Shown here: positions 39,106-48,340 of the stretch, in pieces | How the letters are laid out: every line of letters starts with the position of its first letter | How positions within the stretch are numbered: position 1 is the stretch's first letter | Source: Prevotellaceae bacterium | GTDB lineage: Bacteria > Bacteroidota > Bacteroidia > Bacteroidales > Muribaculaceae | Reading direction: 5' to 3' | NCBI GenBank assembly: GCA_021772015.1 | Contig: JAETNS010000002.1 | Span: 124,001-188,000 of the forward strand | Length of the DNA: 64,000 nucleotides | Notes under the pieces: model-generated | The model's input: only the letters and a program-made list of their open reading frames with translations | Databases searched by the model: none | What the model was told of the DNA's origin: nothing | Position numbers and translations under genes: made by a program

Positions 39106-40887
39106 TTATTCTTCGTTATTGGCCGGATACATCTCCAGGGCGGCAGCCACCCATCCCTTGATCTCGTCGGGCTGGGGATTCTTGAGCTGGAGCTTGTACT
39201 TCTTGTTGATTCCGAGCAGTTCCTGCTGTAGTTTGCCGGGAACGGCGGAGGCGAGGGCCTCTACGGTCAGGAATCCGGCTTTCTGTATTGGAGCCACCCA
39301 TTCGGCGGGAACGCCGATGGCGGTGAACGCCTCCTCCTTGTCGCGGCGCGCCACTTTCTCGGGGCGCATCTGGGGGAAGAGCAATACCTCCTGTATGGTT
39401 GTCTGGCCGGTCATCAGCATTACCAGGCGGTCCATGCCGATACCCATGCCGGATGTCGGGGGCATCCCGTATTCGAGGGCGCGGATGAAGTCGTGGTCGA
39501 TGATCATCGCCTCGTCGTCACCCTTTTCCGACAGTTTCATCTGCTCTACGAAACGCTCATACTGGTCGATCGGGTCATTAAGCTCGGAATAGGCGTTGGC
39601 CAGCTCCTTGCCGTTGACCATCAGCTCGAAACGCTCGGTAAGCTCCGGGTTCTCGCGGTGGCGTTTGGTAAGGGGTGACATCTCGATCGGGTAGTCGATG
39701 ATGAATGTCGGCTGGATGTATGTCCCCTCGCATTTCTCTCCGAAGATCTCGTCGATGAGCTTCCCTTTTCCCATCGTGTCGTCGACCTCGATGCCCATCT
39801 CCTTGGCGGCCGCGCGCAGCTCCTCCTCGTTCTTTCCGGCAATGTCGAAACCGGTATGCTCGAGGATAGCGTCACGCATTGTCACACGGCGGAAGGGTGC
39901 CTTGAAGCTGATCTCCTTGTCGCCGACCTTCACAGTGTCGGTGCCGTTGACCTCCATGCAGATACGTTCGAGCATCTTCTCGGTGAAGTCCATCATCCAG
40001 TTGTAGTCCTTGTAGGAGACATAGATCTCCATGCAGGTGAACTCCGGGTTGTGGGTGCGGTCCATACCCTCGTTGCGGAAGTTCTTCGAGAACTCGTAGA
40101 CCCCCTCGAAGCCGCCGACGATCAGGCGTTTGAGGTAAAGCTCGTCGGCGATACGCATGTAGAGGGGAATGTCGAGGGCGTTGTGGTGGGTTATGAACGG
40201 GCGGGCCGACGCTCCTCCGGGGATCGCCTGGAGGATGGGGGTCTCCACCTCCATGTAGCCATGCTCGTTGAAATAATTGCGCATCGAATTGAACACCTTG
40301 GTGCGCTTGATGAAAATCTCTTTGACCCCGTCGTTGACAACCAGGTCGACATAGCGGCGGCGGTAGCGAAGTTCCGGGTCGTCGAACGCGTCGTATGTCA
40401 CCCCGTCCTTGACCTTGACGATAGGCAGCGGGCGCAGCGACTTGCTAAGCACCGTCAGCTTGCGGGCGTGGATCGAGATCTCACCCGTCTGGGTGCGGAA
40501 CACGAATCCCTCCACACCCACGAAGTCGCCGATGTCGAGGAGTTTCTTGAAGACAGTGTTGTAAAGCTCCTTGTCCTCCCCGGGGCAGATCTCGTCGCGG
40601 TTGACATAGACCTGGATGCGTCCGTTGGCATCCTGCAGCTCCATGAACGAGGCCTTGCCCATGATGCGGCGACTCATAACACGGCCGGCCACGACAACCT
40701 CGCGGGGAGCCTCCGTCGGATTCCCCTCCGCGTCGGTCTCCGGGTCACGGAAATCGGCCTTTATCTCATCAGTATGGGCGTTGACGGGAAACTCCGCTGC
40801 GGGATAGGGATCGATCCCCATCGCGCGCATCTGGTCAAGTGATCCGCGTCTGACTATCTCTTGTTCGCTAAGTTCGAGAATATTCAT
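39106..40887 (-). CDS. lysS: lysyl-tRNA synthetase (class II)
   Basis: [86 protein letters not shown]. Confidence 0.97.
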   Translation of the reverse strand: MNILELSEQEIVRRGSLDQMRAMGIDPYPAAEFPVNAHTDEIKADFRDPETDAEGNPTEAPREVVVAGRVMSRRIMGKASFMELQDANGRIQVYVNRDEICPGEDKELYNTVFKKLLDIGDFVGVEGFVFRTQTGEISIHARKLTVLSKSLRPLPIVKVKDGVTYDAFDDPELRYRRRYVDLVVNDGVKEIFIKRTKVFNSMRNYFNEHGYMEVETPILQAIPGGASARPFITHHNALDIPLYMRIADELYLKRLIVGGFEGVYEFSKNFRNEGMDRTHNPEFTCMEIYVSYKDYNWMMDFTEKMLERICMEVNGTDTVKVGDKEISFKAPFRRVTMRDAILEHTGFDIAGKNEEELRAAAKEMGIEVDDTMGKGKLIDEIFGEKCEGTYIQPTFIIDYPIEMSPLTKRHRENPELTERFELMVNGKELANAYSELNDPIDQYERFVEQMKLSEKGDDEAMIIDHDFIRALEYGMPPTSGMGIGMDRLVMLMTGQTTIQEVLLFPQMRPEKVARRDKEEAFTAIGVPAEWVAPIQKAGFLTVEALASAVPGKLQQELLGINKKYKLQLKNPQPDEIKGWVAAALEMYPANNEE

Positions 40888-41001
40888 CTGTAGAAAGATT
40901 CAAAAAGATTCCAAAATTACCGCAAAGTTAATAAATTACCCCCGAAAAACCCTGCTGAAAGCCGAAAATGTCTCCCCTCCGACAAAAAACAGCCCGAAAA
41001 T

Positions 41002-41032
41002 TTTGCGGATTGCGAAAAATCCCCTAACTTTG
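41002..41032 (+). promoter_or_regulatory. tRNA-Ala promoter (TTTG-N19-TAACTTTG)
   Basis: TTTG 41002-41005, TAACTTTG 41025-41032. Confidence 0.6.
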
Positions 41033-41044
41033 CAACGCAAAATC

Positions 41045-41118
41045 GGGGTACTAGCTCATCTGGCTAGAGCGCGACACTGGCAGTGTCGAGGTGAGCGGTT
41101 CGAGTCCGCTGTACTCCA
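41045..41118 (+). tRNA. tRNA-Ala(GGC)
   Basis: GGGGTACTAGCTCATCTGGCTAGAGCGCGACACTGGCAGTGTCGAGGTGAGCGGTTCGAGTCCGCTGTACTCCA; anticodon GGC, G3:U70 alanine identity pair. Confidence 0.95.
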
Positions 41119-41127
41119 CTCCCCATC

Positions 41128-41164
41128 AACCTGCCGACCGTTTCAAACGGCCGGCAGGTTTCGT
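41128..41164 (+). terminator. tRNA-Ala terminator
   Basis: AACCTGCCGACCGTTTCAAACGGCCGGCAGGTT followed by TCGTT. Confidence 0.65.
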
Positions 41165-41307
41165 TATTTGGCCGTCCACCGTCTCCTCGTCTTGGAGTGT
41201 TCATCAATTCCGAGCGAATAAACTTTGAACGGTGGATTATACTCTGCAAGAAACCGCCGAAGTGCAATCTAATTGCCATAAATAGCCTTAACCTCAATAA
41301 ATTTTTG

Positions 41308-41315
41308 TAATTTTG
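41308..41315 (+). promoter_or_regulatory. -7 box TAATTTTG upstream of AlbA_2 gene
   Basis: TAATTTTG, matches TAnnTTTG. Confidence 0.45.
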
Positions 41316-41337
41316 CATTTGTAATACCACTGATTAT

Positions 41338-42768
41338 ATGGCGATTGATTTAGACTACATACGGCATTTGGCTGAAAACCATGAGGGTGTTGATGTTGAG
41401 TTTAAGGAATCCACGGGCCAACTTGACCGAGGTATGGAAACTTTGTGCGGTATGCTCAATGGCGTTGGTGGTATTGTAATATTCGGCATTAAAAATTCCG
41501 GAAAGATTATAGGACAGGAAATAAGCGATAAGACAACCCGCATGATTGGTGAGGCCTTATGTCGCTTCGAGCCATCGGTGGACATCCGGCAAAAATACAT
41601 GCCGTTGCCTGATTCCGATAAACAACTGATTGTATTTGAAGCGGAGGGGAATAGCCCTGACAGACCTTATTCATACGATGGCAGACCTTACCAACGACAC
41701 GACAGTGTCACATCCGTCATGCCGCACGATAGATATTCGCGTATGATAATGCACCGTGGCGGCCTCAAATACAAGTGGGACACCTTGCCTAACGAGAATC
41801 TGAAATTTGAGGATCTTGACGAGAGTAGAATTCATTGGGCAATACGACAGGCTCTTGAATTGGGGCGGTTGAAAGATGGCGCGTACACTCGCGATCCGAT
41901 TGCTATTCTGGAAAAATTCAAGGTGCTTAAAAACGGTGTGTATAATAATGCCGCAGCTGTGCTTTTCGGCAAGGATTTCTTTTACTATCATAACTGCATC
42001 ATCCGGCTTGCCCGTTTCCGTGGCACCGACAAACGAGAGTTTATCGACAACCAACAGATTGAGGGCAACATCTTTGAGTTGCTAAACGAAGTCACTCCTT
42101 TCTTCCTGAAACATCTTTCGGTGACAAGTCGAATGGAGGGTATGTATCGGAAGGATGAACTGGAAGTACCAATAACGGCGTTGCGTGAGTGCTGTGCCAA
42201 TGCGCTGGCACACATGGACTGGAGAAAGACTGCCTCGGTCGGTGTCGCCATATATGATGACCGCATTGAGATTGAAAACGCGGGAATGCTTCCCGAAGAC
42301 ATACCGGCGGCTCAACTGGCATACGGCTCACATATACTTGAATCCCATACATCGGAACCGCCAAACGAAACAATAGCTCGCGTCATGTATTACAGTGGCG
42401 TGATCGAGCATTGGGGCAGAGGTCTGTCGATGATATTTGAAGAATGCGAACGTGCAGGACTTCCGCAGCCGACAGTGACCGATGAGAGAGGAGTGGTAAG
42501 GGTAATTTTTAAGCGCCCTGATTTATCGGCTCATAAGAATGACATGATAAATGGCACGATAAATGACATGATAAATGACACGATAAATGACAATGAAAAG
42601 TTGATATATAATCGTATCGTAGCTTCTCCGGGAATCAGTGCGGTCGCTTTGGCTGATGAGTTCGGCAAGAGTGTCAGAACTATAATGAGAGCATTGAAAC
42701 ACTTGGTAGAACTAAATATTATAGAATATCGAGGTTCTAAAAAAACAGGAGGCTATTTCAGTCTGTGA
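41338..42768 (+). CDS. AlbA_2 (Schlafen-type) / HATPase_c_4 ATP-binding putative transcriptional regulator
   Basis: ENHEGVDVEFKESTGQLDRGMETLCGMLNGVGGIVIFGIKNSGKIIGQEIS; C-terminal winged-helix IVASPGISAVALADEFGKSVRTIMRALKHLVELNIIEYRGSKKTGGYF. Confidence 0.87.
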   Translation: MAIDLDYIRHLAENHEGVDVEFKESTGQLDRGMETLCGMLNGVGGIVIFGIKNSGKIIGQEISDKTTRMIGEALCRFEPSVDIRQKYMPLPDSDKQLIVFEAEGNSPDRPYSYDGRPYQRHDSVTSVMPHDRYSRMIMHRGGLKYKWDTLPNENLKFEDLDESRIHWAIRQALELGRLKDGAYTRDPIAILEKFKVLKNGVYNNAAAVLFGKDFFYYHNCIIRLARFRGTDKREFIDNQQIEGNIFELLNEVTPFFLKHLSVTSRMEGMYRKDELEVPITALRECCANALAHMDWRKTASVGVAIYDDRIEIENAGMLPEDIPAAQLAYGSHILESHTSEPPNETIARVMYYSGVIEHWGRGLSMIFEECERAGLPQPTVTDERGVVRVIFKRPDLSAHKNDMINGTINDMINDTINDNEKLIYNRIVASPGISAVALADEFGKSVRTIMRALKHLVELNIIEYRGSKKTGGYFSL

Positions 42769-42868
42769 CACTCAATTTGCGTGTGGCTGTGATGCTGCGT
42801 GACCGTAATTGAGTTCTATTTGCCTCATACTAAAAAAGAGATTAGTAAGAATTTTAATTGAAGATTAC

Positions 42869-44218
42869 ATGTGTCGAATATCATTTCTGATGCTTCTGAT
42901 AATCATGAGCTTTCGTGTCGTGGCCTATGATTTCAAATATAAAGGGTTGTGCTACAATATTCTGTCTGAAAAAGACAGAACTGTAGAGGTGACAGAGGGA
43001 GATTATGACTCCAGATCCGAAGGAAGCTTAAGCGTGCCATCAAAAGTAAGTTACAATGGGATTTCATATAAGGTGACGACCATCGGTTACCGAGCTTTCT
43101 ACGACTGTGACGGACTGGTATCCGTGACTATCCCCAACTCTGTCTCCACCATCGGTGGGGATGCTTTTAGTGGTTGCACCGGTTTGACTTCCGTTAACAT
43201 TCCCAATTCTGTAACCATCATTGACGAGTTGGCATTCAATTATTGCACCGGTCTGACTTCTGTTGATATTCCTTCCTCTGTTGTCACCATAGGTAGTAGA
43301 GCTTTCTCTTATTGTAGTGGATTGACCTCAGTGACTGTCCCAAGCTCCGTGACCACAATCGGAGACAATCCGTTCAGTAATTGCAGCGGCCTGATCAGCA
43401 TACTCGTCGATGAGGGCAATCCATATTATAACTCGATTGACGGGATATTGTATGATAAAAATGCCTCTATTCTAATATGTTGTCCGGGTGGTAAGAAGAC
43501 AGTTAACATACCTACTTCGGTATCCACCATCGGCGGAGGTGCTTTTAGTGGCTGCAACGGTATGACATCAATTGATATCCCCGGCTCTGTAACCTCAATA
43601 GGAGACGATGCTTTCTCCGATTGCGGTGGATTGACCCATGTGTCCATTCCCGGCTCGATCTCAGTCATTGGTAATGGCATTTTCAGCTATTGCAGTGGCC
43701 TGACATCAATAGATATCCCCGACTCCGTGACCTCCATAGGGGATTATGCCTTCTTCCGGTGTGACGGGCTTAAATCTGTAATCATTCCCAACTCTGTGAC
43801 CTCTATTGGCTACGGTGCTTTTTTCTGCAAGGAACTGATATCCGTCTATTGTCATGCCGCCTTTCCTCCTGACTTGTTCAGCCCACCATTCAATGATTCC
43901 ACCTTGGAAGGTGTATTGTATGTCCCGAAAGGATGTAAAGCTGTTTATGAGACAGTCTTTCTTTGGAATGATTTCCGGCATATCGAGGAAATGGATTTCA
44001 GTGGGGTAGATGAGACAAAGACTGATAGTGACGGATTTGGTGTCTCGGTGGCAAATGGAGAGATACATATTGACAATATTGATGGGGGGACTTTTGTTGA
44101 GTTACTCGATATTTCAGGCAAGAGTGTCTTCAAAGGGCATCGCAGTGTGATATCGGGTCTTGCGAATGGGGTATATGTGGTAAAAGTAGAGGATAAAGTA
44201 AAAAAGATCCGGCTATGA
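42869..44218 (+). CDS. BspA-like leucine-rich-repeat (LRR_5) surface protein
   Basis: ATG at 42869 (MCRISFLMLLIIMSFRVVAYDFKYKGLCYNIL); repeats TSVDIPSSVVTIGSRAFSYCSGLTSV...; T9SS-like C-terminus SGLANGVYVVKVEDKVKKIRL. Confidence 0.93.
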   Translation: MCRISFLMLLIIMSFRVVAYDFKYKGLCYNILSEKDRTVEVTEGDYDSRSEGSLSVPSKVSYNGISYKVTTIGYRAFYDCDGLVSVTIPNSVSTIGGDAFSGCTGLTSVNIPNSVTIIDELAFNYCTGLTSVDIPSSVVTIGSRAFSYCSGLTSVTVPSSVTTIGDNPFSNCSGLISILVDEGNPYYNSIDGILYDKNASILICCPGGKKTVNIPTSVSTIGGGAFSGCNGMTSIDIPGSVTSIGDDAFSDCGGLTHVSIPGSISVIGNGIFSYCSGLTSIDIPDSVTSIGDYAFFRCDGLKSVIIPNSVTSIGYGAFFCKELISVYCHAAFPPDLFSPPFNDSTLEGVLYVPKGCKAVYETVFLWNDFRHIEEMDFSGVDETKTDSDGFGVSVANGEIHIDNIDGGTFVELLDISGKSVFKGHRSVISGLANGVYVVKVEDKVKKIRL

Positions 44219-44308
44219 TATCCGGCGAAGCCGATGAAACGAAATTCGCTCCTAAATGTTTATATTTCAAGAAACTTCCGTATCTTTGCGGTTATAAGAT
44301 GATTGCCT

Positions 44309-44614
44309 ATGAAGCTGATTGAACTGAACCTGCAGAGGATTTTTGAGCTTTGCCGCAAGCACAAGGTCAAGACTTTGGCTGTCTTTGGATCTATCCTCAC
44401 GGACAGGTTCAACGACCAGAGTGATGTCGACCTGTTGGTTGACTTCGAGCCTATCGATCATGACAAGTTCGATTATGTCAGCAATTATTTCGGATTGCGT
44501 GACGCTTTGGAACTCTTGTTTAATCGTAAGGTGGATTTAATTGAGGAAAAAGGTTTGAGAAATAAATATTTTATTGCAAATGTCAATCGTACAAAACAGA
44601 TGATTTATGGCTAA
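44309..44614 (+). CDS. MNT-type minimal nucleotidyltransferase (antitoxin of HEPN-MNT system)
   Basis: GSILTDRFNDQSDVDLLVDF = GSX10DXD motif; overlaps downstream HEPN ORF by 8 nt. Confidence 0.9.
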   Translation: MKLIELNLQRIFELCRKHKVKTLAVFGSILTDRFNDQSDVDLLVDFEPIDHDKFDYVSNYFGLRDALELLFNRKVDLIEEKGLRNKYFIANVNRTKQMIYG

Positions 44615-44978
44615 TGAAGAAATTCTGACATATCTTCAAGATGTATTGGATGCTATCAATGACATGCAAAGCTGTTTTGTCGGTTTTCCAAACAGATATG
44701 ATTTGTTTGAGAAAGACATGATGCGTAAATGTGTTGTCGAGCGCAAGGTTGAGATCATGGGTGAAGCCATAAACAGGATAAAAAAGGTTGATCCCTCTGT
44801 TACAGTCCCAAATGCAAGGGCGATAATTGATACACGCAACCGAATCATACATGCCTATGACAATGTGCGTCCTGATTTTTTGTGGAGCTTGGTGGTTCGC
44901 CATATTCCGGAACTGAAAAAAGATATCGTACGAATTATTGCTACACTTGATCCACAGAGAGATGATGTTAAGATATAA
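44607..44978 (+). CDS. HEPN domain toxin (DUF86 type)
   Basis: RNRIIHAY = RX4HXY motif; adjacent to MNT gene. Confidence 0.9.
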   Translation: MANEEILTYLQDVLDAINDMQSCFVGFPNRYDLFEKDMMRKCVVERKVEIMGEAINRIKKVDPSVTVPNARAIIDTRNRIIHAYDNVRPDFLWSLVVRHIPELKKDIVRIIATLDPQRDDVKI

Positions 44979-44990
44979 GATATCCCTGTT

Positions 44991-45836
44991 ATGAGGAAGT
45001 TGATGTTGATTGTGATGACGGTGGCGGGGATGGCCGGCGCTCTGGCGCAGGAGATGGGGGAGACCGGGGGCGGGAAGCCGCTGGTGGTTGCCCATCGGGG
45101 ATACTGGGACGCGCCGGGGGCGGCGCAGAATTCGCGCCGTTCGCTGGCAAAGGCTGATTCGGTGGGGGCTTACGCTTCGGAATTCGATGTGTGGAGAAGC
45201 AGCGACGGGGTGCTGTTCTGCAATCATGACAAGAAATTCAAGGGTGTCACTTTCACGGAAGCGACTTCCAAGGTTATACGAAACATTGACCTCGACAACG
45301 GGGAGAATCTGCCGTCGTTGTATTCGATGCTGTGCGAGGCGCGGAATCATCCGCGTCTGCGGCTCGTATTCGAGCTTAAGGAGCATGACGACAAGGAGGC
45401 GGAGGCGCAGGCCGTTGTCGAGAGTGTTAGGATGGTAGATGAGATGGGGCTTTCCGACAGGACCGACTACATAACTTTCTCGAAAGAGGCGTTAAGAGGC
45501 TTTGTCAACCTTGCTCCGGAGGGATCGGAGGTATATTACCTGACCGGCGACCTCACTCCGGCGCAGGTCAAGGCTGTGGGCGGAGCCGGGATAGATTACC
45601 ATATCGGAGTGTTGCGCCGTCATCCCGAGTGGGTCAGGGAGGCCCATGATCTGGGGATGAAAGTCAATGTCTGGACTGTCGATGACGCTGTCGACATCAG
45701 ATGGTGTGTGGACCAGGGGGTGGACCTGATCACCACCAACCAGCCAGTCGTTGCCGCGCAGGTGATAGCCGGAGAGTACGTGTTTGGGGAAGCTGATGAT
45801 GCCGCCACCCCTCCCAAGGGCTGTCAACCCTTATGA
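44991..45836 (+). CDS. glycerophosphodiester phosphodiesterase
   Basis: VVAHRGYWDAPGAAQNSRRSLAKADSVGAYASEFDVWRSSDGVLFCNHDKKFKGVT; VNVWTVDDAVDIRWCVDQGVDLITTNQP. Confidence 0.93.
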   Translation: MRKLMLIVMTVAGMAGALAQEMGETGGGKPLVVAHRGYWDAPGAAQNSRRSLAKADSVGAYASEFDVWRSSDGVLFCNHDKKFKGVTFTEATSKVIRNIDLDNGENLPSLYSMLCEARNHPRLRLVFELKEHDDKEAEAQAVVESVRMVDEMGLSDRTDYITFSKEALRGFVNLAPEGSEVYYLTGDLTPAQVKAVGGAGIDYHIGVLRRHPEWVREAHDLGMKVNVWTVDDAVDIRWCVDQGVDLITTNQPVVAAQVIAGEYVFGEADDAATPPKGCQPL

Positions 45837-45870
45837 ATCACCCGTTGAGGGGGTATGCGATCAGGATGGA

Positions 45871-48180
45871 TTAAAAACGGGATTTTTCCGAGTTACCGGC
45901 CCCAGTGCCTCGATAGCGGTCGCGGGTCGTGTTGAAGCGATATTGCAGTGTGAGCATCACCGAACGGCCCGTGGAGAAATTTTTCTGGACAATACGGACT
46001 GCGTCATTATACATCATCGCGTCTTTCCGGGAGGTGTCGAACAGGTCTTTTGCCTCGAGTGTCACACTGAACGAGTTGTTGAGGAATCCTTTGTAGATCT
46101 TGGCATTGACATACCAGGGTGTGTTTGACAGTTTCATGTTGTTGTCCCAGGTCGGGGTCATCAGTTGCGCGTCAACATTGAGCCAGATGTCAAACGGAAG
46201 ATGGAGGGCGTTCTGCCATTGGAAAAGGAAGCCGGGAGTGTTCATTTTCATAGACTCTCCGTTGACAGGGAGGGTGAGCCACTGCTTCATGAAGCCGACA
46301 TTCACGCGTGGCTGCCATATGCCTGCCCTGAACTGACCGCCTGCGAAAGCCTGAAAGAAGTGGCGATGGTCAAGATTGGCAGTGCGGATAATTGTAGCCT
46401 CGCCATCGGTCCCGTATGGCTCTGTGATATGGTAGACTCCATCCTTGAGGTATGTGTAGGACAACTGGGCGAAGAAATGGCCCCATTGCGCCATATATTC
46501 GACAGTCTGTATTTTTGTCGGTTTCAGATATGGGTTGCCGGTCTCGAAAGTAAGAGGGTTTATGTAGCTGACAGCTCCGTCGAGCTGGCCATAACCGGGG
46601 CGTACGGTCTTGCCGGAATAATTCAGCCCCATGCGTACAGGGCCAAACTGCGTGGCTATGTCAAGGGAGGGGAAGAGATTGTTGTAGATTTTGCTTTGGC
46701 CACTGCGGAGTTGCCCCATCTCGTAATAGTCGAATTTCACATGTTCGTAGCGCAGGCCCACACCTACATTGAACCGGCCAAATGTCTGCCCGATCTCCAC
46801 AAAGGCAGCCATGTTGCTTTCATCGACCCTGTTGTCGGCATCAGGAACTTCAGGAATGTTGGCCGAGAAGATGTTTGTGGTGCGGGTGTCGGTGTATTCC
46901 TCCCCGAACTGTATCCGGCCTCTCCAGAGAGGATGGCTTACAACCAGTTTTTCGGCAAACATCCGGTTGTGGTTGGTGGAGGAGGTGTTGACGGCGCGGT
47001 TCTCGCCCGTCAGACTAAGCTCGTCGCTCAACGAAAGTTCCCGGCTTTTATACCACAGGTAGTCTGCGTTGAAATCGATGGAGAACTTCCCTGCCTGCCC
47101 GTTGTAGTAAAGGTTGGCGTAATGTCGGGGCAGCTCTGTCGACCTGTTGTCGACATCCGAACTATAGCGGTTGATCAAGACCCCGTCCTGCCATACTTCA
47201 CTTGGAATAATGCCGGTGGTATGGTGACGGTTCCGGCTGTTCTGATAGAATGCGCCGATGCTGTGTCGGTCATTGAACATGTATGAGAAACCGATTTTCC
47301 CGGTCATGTCATTGTATGACTGTTTGCCCACCGTGCGGAAAGACTGGTTGTAAGTGCCCATCGATGTAGTTGTGATCATGTCGTTGGCCCGGTCGTCGCG
47401 GTTTCCTCCATACCACCAGCCATAGTTGGCGAACACTTCCAGTCCACGGGTGCGATACTTGAGGTCAACGGAGTTTCCCGTACGGAAATAATGCTGAAAG
47501 CCGTTGTCAGTGCGTAACGTGCCGCTGAACCCATCCCCTTTCGGCGGTTTGGTGCGGATCAGGATCACAGATTTCACATTAGCCGCGTAGGCCGCGCCGG
47601 GATTTGTGATCACAGATACATTTTTCATGTCCTGCGAGTTAAGTTGGGCGAGTTCCTGAAGGTCGTTGACTTTCCGACCGTTGATGTATATTTCGGGTGT
47701 GCCTTTTCCGAAAACCTCCAACGTCCCTCCATTGTCGACCACCATAGGCACACGGGCAAGCACATCGTTTGCCGTGCCGGCGATGGCGAGTGAGGTACCC
47801 TCGACGGTGGTGACAAGCGCATTGCCTTTCATCGTCGTGGACGGACGTGTGGCTTTTACCACGACTTCACCAAGCTCGACAGCGGCAGGCGTTAGTCTTA
47901 TCATGCCCATATCCCCGCTGGAAGTCACGGGCGCGGCATAGGTCTCATATCCGACAAATGATACTTTTACGGCAAGGTTGCCGCCGGCGTTAGTGTTTAT
48001 GGCAAACGTGCCGTCAGTGTCGGTCACCGTGCCTGTCACATATGTCGAGTCGCGGTATAACACCACGTTCACGAAGTCGAGCGCGGTCTCATTTTCTCCG
48101 ACGACCTTGCCTGTTATTTCACGGCAAAAAACCGTGGCCACTGCCGTTATGGCAATAAGAAGCGTTACAATCTTTTTCAT
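45871..48180 (-). CDS. outer membrane beta-barrel / TonB-dependent receptor-like protein with carboxypeptidase-like domain
   Basis: ITGKVVGENETALDFVNVVLYRDSTYVTGTVTDTDGTFAI; plug-like VEVFGKGTPEIYINGRKVNDLQELAQLNSQDMKNVSVITNPGAAY. Confidence 0.9.
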   Translation of the reverse strand: MKKIVTLLIAITAVATVFCREITGKVVGENETALDFVNVVLYRDSTYVTGTVTDTDGTFAINTNAGGNLAVKVSFVGYETYAAPVTSSGDMGMIRLTPAAVELGEVVVKATRPSTTMKGNALVTTVEGTSLAIAGTANDVLARVPMVVDNGGTLEVFGKGTPEIYINGRKVNDLQELAQLNSQDMKNVSVITNPGAAYAANVKSVILIRTKPPKGDGFSGTLRTDNGFQHYFRTGNSVDLKYRTRGLEVFANYGWWYGGNRDDRANDMITTTSMGTYNQSFRTVGKQSYNDMTGKIGFSYMFNDRHSIGAFYQNSRNRHHTTGIIPSEVWQDGVLINRYSSDVDNRSTELPRHYANLYYNGQAGKFSIDFNADYLWYKSRELSLSDELSLTGENRAVNTSSTNHNRMFAEKLVVSHPLWRGRIQFGEEYTDTRTTNIFSANIPEVPDADNRVDESNMAAFVEIGQTFGRFNVGVGLRYEHVKFDYYEMGQLRSGQSKIYNNLFPSLDIATQFGPVRMGLNYSGKTVRPGYGQLDGAVSYINPLTFETGNPYLKPTKIQTVEYMAQWGHFFAQLSYTYLKDGVYHITEPYGTDGEATIIRTANLDHRHFFQAFAGGQFRAGIWQPRVNVGFMKQWLTLPVNGESMKMNTPGFLFQWQNALHLPFDIWLNVDAQLMTPTWDNNMKLSNTPWYVNAKIYKGFLNNSFSVTLEAKDLFDTSRKDAMMYNDAVRIVQKNFSTGRSVMLTLQYRFNTTRDRYRGTGAGNSEKSRF

Positions 48181-48261
48181 TTCACATCAGGTTTTAATGA
48201 TTTTTCTGATGCAAAATTATGTTCGAAGGGATTTTAACTCCAAATATAAAAGTCTTAACGC

Positions 48262-48301
48262 AAGAGGTGCAACCTGCTGGAAATCAGTGGTTGCACCTCT
48301 T
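48262..48301. terminator. intergenic hairpin between two minus-strand genes
   Basis: AAGAGGTGCAACC...GGTTGCACCTCTT. Confidence 0.55.
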
Positions 48302-48340
48302 AAAAACCTTAATATGGCGTTATGTGGTCTTAACGGTGTC

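Noticed and set aside
39856-40842. 328-aa plus-strand ORF opposite lysS
   Set aside because: lysS on minus strand is certain; His/Asp-rich antisense frame is typical of reverse-complement artefacts.
46165-47286. 373-aa plus-strand ORF opposite the TonB-like receptor
   Set aside because: The minus-strand 769-aa outer-membrane protein is well supported; antisense ORF is low-complexity mirror coding.
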